A stretch of 12,349 bases of DNA from an uncultured Eubacteriales bacterium. Its GTDB lineage: Bacteria > Bacillota > Clostridia > Oscillospirales > Oscillospiraceae. The stretch covers positions 1 to 12,349 of the forward strand of contig URLT01000054.1 in NCBI GenBank assembly GCA_900548795.1. The letters run 5' to 3'. Position numbers and translations under genes: made by a program. Below, in pieces: positions 6,556 through 12,349 of the stretch. The notes beneath the pieces were generated by a model that was given only the letters and a program-made list of their open reading frames with translations, had not been told where the DNA came from and ran no database searches. Each line of letters begins with the position of its first letter. Positions within the stretch are counted from its first letter, which is position 1.

Positions 6556-9501
6556 TCACGGTTTTCCCCCGTTTTCGCCCCGCTCAAACAGGTGGAACAC
6601 GGTTGCCGACGTTCCGACCTGAAAGCGCCCGTCCGCGAAGGTCAGATACCGGTTCAGCTCGGCGCTTTTGACCGTCAGGCGATCCGGCTTTCCGCCGAAC
6701 CGCAGTGCGATGTGCGTCCGGCCGCCGGAGAGGGCGATCCGCTCCGTGTCCAGCGCCAGCGCGTCGCCGTCGGCGTTTCGCAGGCAGAGAGCATCGCCGT
6801 CTCTCTCGGCATACCAGAGCAGCGACTCCGACGCCTCGAGCGCGCCGTCCTGCGGCGCGGCGCCGAGCGCGACGGTGCTGCCGTCGCCTCCGAGGGCGTA
6901 CCAGCTCCTGCCGTCATAAAAGGCCAGCAGATAGGCTTTGCCGTCCTTCGGGAGCGCCTTGCTCCGCTCTGTGCGCACGGTCTGCGGCTCCTTTGCCTCG
7001 CACTGGCTGCAAACGCCGTCGCGGTAATCGTGCTCAAGGCGCGGCACGGTCATTCCGGCGCTGACGCTCCCGCCGCACCGCTCGCACCAGCCGTTGCAGA
7101 CGATGCCCTCGCGCGTGCAGTCCGGGGCGTAGCTCTGCCCCATCACGGCGTTGATATGCGTGCAGTTGCTCGTGCGGAAGCGCTCGAAGGCCATGCGGAA
7201 GCTTCCGGCTGAATTATAGGCCGTGATGGAGAGCGTGTAAGCCCCCGCCGGAAGCGCCGCCGTCTTCAGCAGCGCCGACAGCTCCCCGACCGAGAAGCGC
7301 ACGGAGTTCGGCTCCGTGGACGCCGTGGCCATCAGCTTCTCATCCGCGTCGCGAATCGTCGCAACGACTCTGCTGATCGGCAGCGCCGAGGTCAGCGTCC
7401 CCCAGAATTCCACCGAGCCGCCCGCCGGATAGGTCAGGCCGTCGGTGCTGAAATGGCCGTCCTCCCAGCGGATCAGATTTTCGTTTTTCGCGACCGTAAA
7501 CGGGCGGTCACAGACGGTTTGATAGGAGCTTCCGTTCTCCGCCGTGAGGATCACACGATATTCACCGACGGGAAGCGCCGAAAAATCGAGCGAAGCGCGC
7601 ATAGACGCAAGCGAAAACACACCTTGCCGCACCTCGGCGCACGCCGTCTGCACAGCGATGCCCCGACCGTCTAAGATGGACGCGCTGACACTGCGCAGCG
7701 GCGTCGATTCGGAGGCAAGCACGCCCTCGAGGCGGAAGCTGTCGCCCTGCGTCACGACCTCCGGAAGCGTCGCGCCGCAGAGACTGATGCCGTCAAACTC
7801 CACGCAGAAGGCCGTGTCTGTCAAGATCGCCGGGCCGCTTTCGTTGACGGCCACGATGCGCAGGGTGTAGCTGCCGGCCGTCAGGCGCGAAAGCCGCAGC
7901 GCCTCGCGCAGACTGCTCAGCGCAAAGGAGGCGCCGAGGTCGCGCGCGGTGTGATCGGCAAAAACCTCGCCGTCCCCGCGCGTCACGGTCACGCGAAGCT
8001 GGCGCAGCCTCGAATCGTCGGAGACGACCGTGCCCTCGAGCGTTTTCAGCTCGCGGTAGGCATAGCGCTCCTGCATCTGAAACTGCTGCAAATGCACCGT
8101 GCTGCCGTCCGACCAGATCATGAAGGGCGCGGAAAACAGCTCCTCCGTGCCATACTCCGTCGTCGCGGCGATCTCATAATAATATGAGCCGGGACGCACC
8201 TGCGAGACGGCAAGCTCCAGCTCTGAAAGGTCAAATTCCGTTGCATACGGCTCGGCCGTCTCGGTCATCATGACCGTGCCCTCATCGCCTCGGATGCAGA
8301 CGGACACCGCCAGCAGCTCGCTGCCCGCGCGAATCACGCCGGACGGCCGGAACGGCTCGCCGACAAGGCGATCGGTCGGTGCCTGTGCGTCCGAGAGCAT
8401 CGCGCCCGTCCGCGAGACCGTCACCGGCTGCTGCAGCAGCGTATAGGACGCCTTTTCCGTCCTTGCGCCGATACGCAGCGTATACGCACCCGCCGCGAGC
8501 GTCTCGGTCTTGACCAGCTCGTCGAAGGCCGAAAGGTCGATCTGAGGCTGCTCAAGCGGGAGCGTGCCACCGGTCTGCAGCTCGTTCGACGAGTCGACCA
8601 GCGCGACCGTGACCTCCTGCAAATTGCCCTCATAGGATGCAATGCCGCCCGTGAGCGCCCAGTGCGTGCCCAGCACCAGCAGCTCCGGCGCCGCAAGCTC
8701 ATACAGCGCGATCGGCTCGGTCTGCGCGGTGTAGCCGTTGAAGCCGTAGTCGCGGCAGATGGAGGGATAGTCCTTAAAGGCGATGTTCATGTCGCAGTTG
8801 CCCGGAACGCCGCCGACCGCGCCGGTGGACGAGTATTGCCACATGCCGTAGACCGCGTCGTAGCGGTCAAAGCCGTCATAGGTGCCGCTGGGAAGGTACA
8901 TCGCCATCCAGCACTCGTATTTTTGCCCGAGCGCCGCCGCATCGACCTTGTGGTCGAGCCAGCTTTTGCTCGAATACAGGCCGCAAAGCCAGCCGTCGTC
9001 GGCCATAGAGTCCAGAAACGCCGCCGACAGCTCCGTCAAAAAGGCGCTGTCCAGCCCGGCGTGCTTCTGCGGATCCTCCAGATCAAAATAGACCGGATAT
9101 TCCAGCTTTTTGCCCGCAAGCCACGATTTCATCGCAGCCGCCTCGTCGAGCGCGTCGCTGATCGTGTCGGCATAAGAATAGAGGTATGCGCCGACATCCA
9201 GTCCGGCTTGCTTGGCGCGGACGTAGTTTTCCTCAAACGTGTTGTCCTCCGTCGTGGCGAAGCCCGCGCGGAGAATGACGAAGTCGTAGCCCTCGGCCTT
9301 GATCTGATAAAAATCGACCTCATGCCCCTGCCAGCTTGAAAGATCGACGCCATGGGCATAGATGCCCCGCCCTGCCCCCTGCATACCGCCGGCATAGCCG
9401 TCGCCGTAGGCCGCGCGCACCGGTGCGGCCGGGAGCAGCGCAATGAGATATGTAATGATCAGGAGCCGGCCGAGCAGCCGGATAAGTTTTCGGCTATGCA
9501 T
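6556..9501 (-). CDS. Secreted GH25 muramidase (lysozyme) with five Ig-like repeats and a Cys-rich/C-terminal domain
   Basis: A 981-residue secreted protein. A signal peptide (residues 1-30) ends in PVRA-AY. The GH25 domain spans about 47-255: HGVDLSSWQG (50-59) with Asp53, the catalytic DXE in YFDLED (Asp140, Glu142), and NCDMNIAF (235-242) matching the family's closing 'DlN' motif. It should cleave the MurNAc-GlcNAc bond of peptidoglycan outside the cell. Five diverged repeats of about 100-107 residues follow (272-776), each closing on an AG(A/S)YTLRI-like strand at 337, 437, 542, 645 and 752. Next is a segment with seven cysteines (780-834, incl. CERC and CSQC), then a domain at 855-972 also found in the divergent neighbour. 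No LPXTG or transmembrane anchor is seen. GAAGGG lies about 6 bases before the ATG, and a consensus promoter precedes it. The enzyme family is clear; autolysin versus lysin role is unknown. Confidence 0.9.
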   Translation of the reverse strand: MHSRKLIRLLGRLLIITYLIALLPAAPVRAAYGDGYAGGMQGAGRGIYAHGVDLSSWQGHEVDFYQIKAEGYDFVILRAGFATTEDNTFEENYVRAKQAGLDVGAYLYSYADTISDALDEAAAMKSWLAGKKLEYPVYFDLEDPQKHAGLDSAFLTELSAAFLDSMADDGWLCGLYSSKSWLDHKVDAAALGQKYECWMAMYLPSGTYDGFDRYDAVYGMWQYSSTGAVGGVPGNCDMNIAFKDYPSICRDYGFNGYTAQTEPIALYELAAPELLVLGTHWALTGGIASYEGNLQEVTVALVDSSNELQTGGTLPLEQPQIDLSAFDELVKTETLAAGAYTLRIGARTEKASYTLLQQPVTVSRTGAMLSDAQAPTDRLVGEPFRPSGVIRAGSELLAVSVCIRGDEGTVMMTETAEPYATEFDLSELELAVSQVRPGSYYYEIAATTEYGTEELFSAPFMIWSDGSTVHLQQFQMQERYAYRELKTLEGTVVSDDSRLRQLRVTVTRGDGEVFADHTARDLGASFALSSLREALRLSRLTAGSYTLRIVAVNESGPAILTDTAFCVEFDGISLCGATLPEVVTQGDSFRLEGVLASESTPLRSVSASILDGRGIAVQTACAEVRQGVFSLASMRASLDFSALPVGEYRVILTAENGSSYQTVCDRPFTVAKNENLIRWEDGHFSTDGLTYPAGGSVEFWGTLTSALPISRVVATIRDADEKLMATASTEPNSVRFSVGELSALLKTAALPAGAYTLSITAYNSAGSFRMAFERFRTSNCTHINAVMGQSYAPDCTREGIVCNGWCERCGGSVSAGMTVPRLEHDYRDGVCSQCEAKEPQTVRTERSKALPKDGKAYLLAFYDGRSWYALGGDGSTVALGAAPQDGALEASESLLWYAERDGDALCLRNADGDALALDTERIALSGGRTHIALRFGGKPDRLTVKSAELNRYLTFADGRFQVGTSATVFHLFERGENGGKP

Positions 9502-9562
9502 AATTTCCCTTCTGTTCGCGCCCGGCGCTCATCGCCGCCGGGTATTCATGTATATTTGAAAT

Positions 9563-9591
9563 ATTATACCCGAAGTCCAGCTCGTTGTCAA
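9563..9591 (-). promoter_or_regulatory. Consensus sigma-A promoter of the GH25 gene
   Basis: On the minus strand TTGACA (9586-9591) and TATAAT (9563-9568) are both perfect matches, separated by exactly 17 bases. The expected RNA start is near 9556, giving a leader of about 55 bases before the ATG at 9501. So perfect a promoter predicts strong expression unless it is repressed. Confidence 0.85.
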
Positions 9592-9642
9592 TGCCAGAAG
9601 CACGGTCTCCTCCGCGCGCCGATTGTCGCGTTGTTTTTTTCG

Positions 9643-9666
9643 GCGAGGCAAAAATCCGTGCCTCGC
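9643..9666. repeat. 8-bp perfect inverted repeat between divergent promoters
   Basis: GCGAGGCA (9643-9650) and TGCCTCGC (9659-9666) pair perfectly around an 8-base spacer. A run of seven T (9634-9640) lies on the left side on the plus strand, which is the wrong side for a rightward terminator; leftward RNA would read A there. It is therefore not an intrinsic terminator for either gene. It lies about 52 bases upstream of the GH25 -35 element, where a dyad operator could sit. Confidence 0.4.
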
Positions 9667-9807
9667 AGACATTCGCAACGCGGACGCGCACAGTGCTGTT
9701 ATTTTCCACGAATGAATATTTCATTGTGTGTTTGCATAGAAATACCGTTTATTCGCTGCATCGATTGTAGTCAACCTGCAGAAATTCCAACTTCATGCAG
9801 ATTTTTC

Positions 9808-9835
9808 TTGTATTTTTCATCGAAAGTGGTATATT
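9808..9835 (+). promoter_or_regulatory. Probable extended -10 promoter for the plus-strand secreted protein
   Basis: TGGTATATT supplies an extended -10 (TG at 9827-9828, hexamer 9830-9835, five of six to consensus). A weak -35 TTGTAT (9808-9813) is 16 bases upstream. The start of transcription would be near 9842, leaving a leader of about 50 bases before the ATG at 9894. Confidence 0.5.
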
Positions 9836-9880
9836 TATAAGTATCCATCTGCCTGCATGATACAGGTAAAAATTCACAAA

Positions 9881-9886
9881 GGGAGA
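9881..9886 (+). promoter_or_regulatory. Ribosome binding site of the plus-strand secreted protein
   Basis: AAAGGGAGA with its core at 9881-9886 lies 7 bases before the ATG at 9894. Together with the immediate signal peptide this fixes the start of the open-ended gene. Confidence 0.75.
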
Positions 9887-9893
9887 ATCATAC

Positions 9894-12349
9894 ATGAAAC
9901 ACATTGCAAAACGGCTGGTTGCCCTTTTGCTGACGATCGCGATGGTCTGCGGCCTGCTTCCGACCATTGCCTTTGCGGCAAACGGCACATCCGATGATCT
10001 CTGGGCACAGATCATCGCCTATGAGCAGCGCGAGCTGCGCAGAACGCGCGACCTCAACACCGTCGCAACGGCCGAGGACTACGCGCGGCTTTCGGCTCAC
10101 GTCGCCGAAATGGTCAAGGCCTCCGACGACTACACGCCGGGCACCTGCACCTATGACGGAACGAACGCCATGTTCTTCTGGGAGGATGCGGACGGCGAGC
10201 CGCAGGGCTACTCCCCCGCGCTCCGCGCGCAGATCGAAAACGGCTCGACCGGCACCGTGACCACGACCGAAGAGAGCGAAACGATCTCCTACGCCACCCG
10301 CGGCGGCACGACCACCGGCAAGGACGTCTACGTCATCGGCCCGTGGTACGGCAAGGACTCCAACTTCACCGACCAATATCAGACCGAGGGCAAGAGCATT
10401 GCCGCGGCGACCGGCGGCAGCTTCACGCTCTATTCCAGCACAAACGCCACAATTGACCGGGTCGCGGGCGCCATCGAGTCCGGTGCGGTCGTCATCTTCG
10501 ACTCCCACGGCACGACGGACTACGAGGAAGAGCTTTCCTACACCCATCCCAACCAATCCGAGAAGGTCACCGACTGCGTCACGAAGGCAAACACCTCCTA
10601 CCTGACCCTCTCGAGCGGCACCGGCCTGACCTCTGCCGACAAAAGGGCGGTCACCGGAACCTTCGGTACATATTATCACGCTTACAGCTTCAGCAGCAAC
10701 ATTGGAACCGGCTACTGCGTCGACGGCACCGTCATCGCTAACCACATGACCCAAAATGCCCCGAACAACATGGTCTGGATGGCCATTTGCCTCGGCATGG
10801 CGACCACAGGTCTGCAGGCGCCTCTGCGCAGCAAGGGCGTCGAGGTCGTCTATGGCTATTCCCAGTCCGTCACCTTCGGCGGCGACTATGCCTATGAGAA
10901 AAACTTCTGGACCTCGATGAAGTCCGGCAGCACGGTTGCGGCCGCCGCCGCCAAGATGAAGAGCGATAACGCAAACTGGGATCCGGGCTATGCCTCCAGC
11001 TACTATTATAATTCCGTCGACAAGGCCAGAGAGTATTTCGTCGCCTTCCCGATCGTCGTTTCCTCCGAGGACGCTTACCCCGGTCAGCACACAAGCAGCT
11101 CCAACTACGGCGTTGACGGCGTGCAGACCGTTAACTCGAGCTGGAAGCTGATCGACAGCAGCTCCGGCGGCAGCACGGGCGGCTCGACCGGCGGCAGCAC
11201 GAGCTACACCGTCACGGCGGTTTCCAACAACACGAGCTACGGCACGGTCTCCGTCTCCGGCAACACCATCACCTGTTCCCCCAAGACGGGCTACTATGTT
11301 GCCTCTGCGGCGATCACCTCCGGCAGCGGCACCTGCACGGTAAACAGCGACAACACCGTCACGGTCGATCCCACCTCCGACTGCACCGTCACGGTCACCT
11401 TTGCGCCCAAGACCGCGATCACCATCAGCTTCAGCAGCGGCGCCAACAATATCAGCACCTACACGGGCGATGTGTTCACGCTTCCGGCCTATTCCGGCAC
11501 CGTTCCCTCCGGCTACAGCTTCGTCGGCTGGACAGGCTCTGAGCTTTCCGAAGGCACAACGACCGCCCCAGAATATTATGAGCCCGGCAACTATACCTCC
11601 ACCGGCAGCATCCAGCTCTATCCCCTGTTCACCTATTCCGCGGGTCAAGGCGGTTATGTCAAGGTCGCCACAGCGCCGGCGAGCCTTGCCGGCGAATACC
11701 TGATCGTCTATGAGGACGAGAGCATGATCTTTGACGGCAGTCGGACGACGCTCGACGCCACAAATAACTACCAGTCCGTCACGATCAGCAACGGCAGCAT
11801 CTCCTCCGCGCAGGGCGACCCGTGCAGCTTCACGATCGGCGCCGACGGATCGATCCTGAGCAAGAGCGGCTACTACATCGGCACGTCCAGCGACGCAAAC
11901 ACACTGAATTCCTCAAAAACCACGAAATACACCAACACGATCTCGATCGGCAGCGACGGAAACGCTGTGATCAAGTCGCAGGGCGGCGCATATATGCGTT
12001 TTAACACCATCTCCGGGCAGGATCGCTTCCGCTACTACAGGTCGTCCTCCTACGCCGCCCAGAAGCCCATTCAGCTCTATGTCAAGCAGGGTGCGACTTA
12101 CTACACGACAACCGTTCCGACAAGCACCGAGACGCACACTGCGGCTCACTTTAACGGGCAGGCAGCGACCTGCACCGCCTCCGGCATCTGCGCCTATTGG
12201 TACTGCACGGAGTGCCTGAACAACACTGCCGGCAAGCATTACGGCAAGTCCTACAGCGATGAGGCGCTGTCCACCATCGTGGCGGACACCACCGTCCCCG
12301 CTCTGGGACACGATCTGAAGGAAAACGTGGTTGCTCCGACCTGCACCGA
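9894..12349 (+). CDS. Secreted multidomain protein with putative clan CD (caspase/gingipain-like) cysteine peptidase domain; C-terminus beyond the window
   Basis: The frame is open from the ATG at 9894 to the last base (818 codons, no stop), so the gene is partial. GGGAGA at 9881-9886 sits 7 bases upstream of the ATG. Residues 1-28 form a signal peptide ending TIAFA. The domain at about 130-400 contains VVIFDSHGTTDY with His205 and MVWMAICLGMATTG with Cys299. After the Cys come a 'GVEVVYGYSQSVTF' strand and an 'F...MKSGSTVAAAAAKMK' helix, the order seen in C25/CHAT-type clan CD peptidases. A Gly/Ser/Thr linker (423-434), an InlB-like repeat region (435-505), a 'GYSFVGWTG' repeat (about 508-580), a domain at 590-731 resembling the GH25 protein's C-terminal domain, and a Cys-rich segment from 760 follow. 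The 94-residue His-Cys spacing is longer than usual for the clan, so peptidase activity is inference. Extracellular location is well supported. Confidence 0.85.
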   Translation, partial: MKHIAKRLVALLLTIAMVCGLLPTIAFAANGTSDDLWAQIIAYEQRELRRTRDLNTVATAEDYARLSAHVAEMVKASDDYTPGTCTYDGTNAMFFWEDADGEPQGYSPALRAQIENGSTGTVTTTEESETISYATRGGTTTGKDVYVIGPWYGKDSNFTDQYQTEGKSIAAATGGSFTLYSSTNATIDRVAGAIESGAVVIFDSHGTTDYEEELSYTHPNQSEKVTDCVTKANTSYLTLSSGTGLTSADKRAVTGTFGTYYHAYSFSSNIGTGYCVDGTVIANHMTQNAPNNMVWMAICLGMATTGLQAPLRSKGVEVVYGYSQSVTFGGDYAYEKNFWTSMKSGSTVAAAAAKMKSDNANWDPGYASSYYYNSVDKAREYFVAFPIVVSSEDAYPGQHTSSSNYGVDGVQTVNSSWKLIDSSSGGSTGGSTGGSTSYTVTAVSNNTSYGTVSVSGNTITCSPKTGYYVASAAITSGSGTCTVNSDNTVTVDPTSDCTVTVTFAPKTAITISFSSGANNISTYTGDVFTLPAYSGTVPSGYSFVGWTGSELSEGTTTAPEYYEPGNYTSTGSIQLYPLFTYSAGQGGYVKVATAPASLAGEYLIVYEDESMIFDGSRTTLDATNNYQSVTISNGSISSAQGDPCSFTIGADGSILSKSGYYIGTSSDANTLNSSKTTKYTNTISIGSDGNAVIKSQGGAYMRFNTISGQDRFRYYRSSSYAAQKPIQLYVKQGATYYTTTVPTSTETHTAAHFNGQAATCTASGICAYWYCTECLNNTAGKHYGKSYSDEALSTIVADTTVPALGHDLKENVVAPTCT

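Larger units (their letters stand above)
9502..9893. other. Divergent intergenic region between the GH25 gene and the plus-strand secreted protein gene
   Basis: These 392 bases hold no supportable gene. They contain a consensus promoter pointing left to the GH25 gene (9563-9591), an 8-bp inverted repeat (9643-9666) with a T7 run on its left, and a probable extended -10 promoter pointing right (9808-9835). A plus-strand leader follows, ending in a ribosome binding site at 9881-9886. Several CTGCA/TGCAG words lie around 9756-9800 and 9852-9859. The right half is clearly richer in A and T than the genes on either side. Confidence 0.7.

Noticed and set aside
9634..9666. Inverted repeat plus T7 run considered as an intrinsic terminator
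   Set aside because: The T-run is on the 5' side of the hairpin on the plus strand and reads as A on the minus strand, so neither direction gives a hairpin followed by U.
9494..9724. A 76-codon minus-strand frame in the divergent intergenic region
   Set aside because: It runs through the consensus GH25 promoter and would overlap the GH25 start. It has no ribosome binding site and resembles no family.
9756..9859. CTGCA/TGCAG words as a repeated operator
   Set aside because: The words are only five to six bases, irregularly spaced and in mixed orientation; chance is a sufficient explanation.
9888..11648. Long open frame of 586 codons on the minus strand opposite the plus-strand secreted protein
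   Set aside because: Its protein is Gly/Ala/Arg/Val-rich without recognisable domains. It mirrors the strong C/G third-position bias of the plus-strand gene, which has a signal peptide, a ribosome binding site and domains.
1..12349. CRISPR arrays, tRNA or rRNA genes, insertion sequences, attachment sites
   Set aside because: No regular direct repeats with spacers, cloverleaf-like stretches, transposase-like proteins or terminal inverted repeats were seen on reading both strands.

Overview
The window looks like the chromosome of a Gram-positive gut-type clostridium. The evidence is GC-rich coding with third positions dominated by C and G, strong GGAGG-type ribosome binding sites, sigma-A type promoters, a secreted GH25 muramidase, and secreted proteins ending in Cys-rich segments and InlB-like repeats. 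The style fits the Oscillospiraceae/Ruminococcaceae. That placement is inference from sequence style; no marker gene is present.

Layout. Everything from 1 to 9501 is on the minus strand, read from right to left. First comes a secreted GH25 lysozyme with five Ig-like repeats (6556-9501), driven by a textbook sigma-A promoter. Next is a tightly packed trio with its own extended -10 promoter: an HPr-kinase/PEPCK-like P-loop kinase, a PqqD-like peptide chaperone and a soluble S24/S26 peptidase-like protein (5034-6485, stop/start overlaps). Last is a surface-glycan locus: a PglF/CapD-type NDP-sugar 4,6-dehydratase, one 570-residue polypeptide joining a PglC-like phosphoglycosyl transferase to a PglA-like GT4 glycosyltransferase, an EpsG/Wzy-like polymerase, and the first 53 codons of another GT4 glycosyltransferase that leaves the window.

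The other strand. A divergent gene starts at 9894 and stays open to the end of the window (at least 818 codons). It encodes a secreted multidomain protein. Its first domain carries an SHG histidine and a later AIC cysteine in contexts resembling clan CD (caspase/gingipain-like) cysteine peptidases. A Gly/Ser/Thr linker, InlB-like repeats, a domain shared with the GH25 protein and a Cys-rich segment follow. The 392-base region between it and the GH25 gene holds divergent promoters and an 8-bp inverted repeat.

How the genes work together. The dehydratase prepares an NDP-sugar, the fused enzyme loads a sugar phosphate on undecaprenyl phosphate and probably adds the second sugar, further glycosyltransferases extend the unit, and the EpsG-like protein polymerises it. 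The kinase/PqqD/S26 trio resembles modules seen in RiPP cassettes and near proteobacterial exosortase/EPS loci, but no precursor peptide or radical SAM enzyme is visible here. Its placement immediately upstream of the glycan genes is the most suggestive unexplained arrangement. The A8 run exactly at the joint of the fused transferase, and the putative cysteine peptidase, are the other main points of interest.
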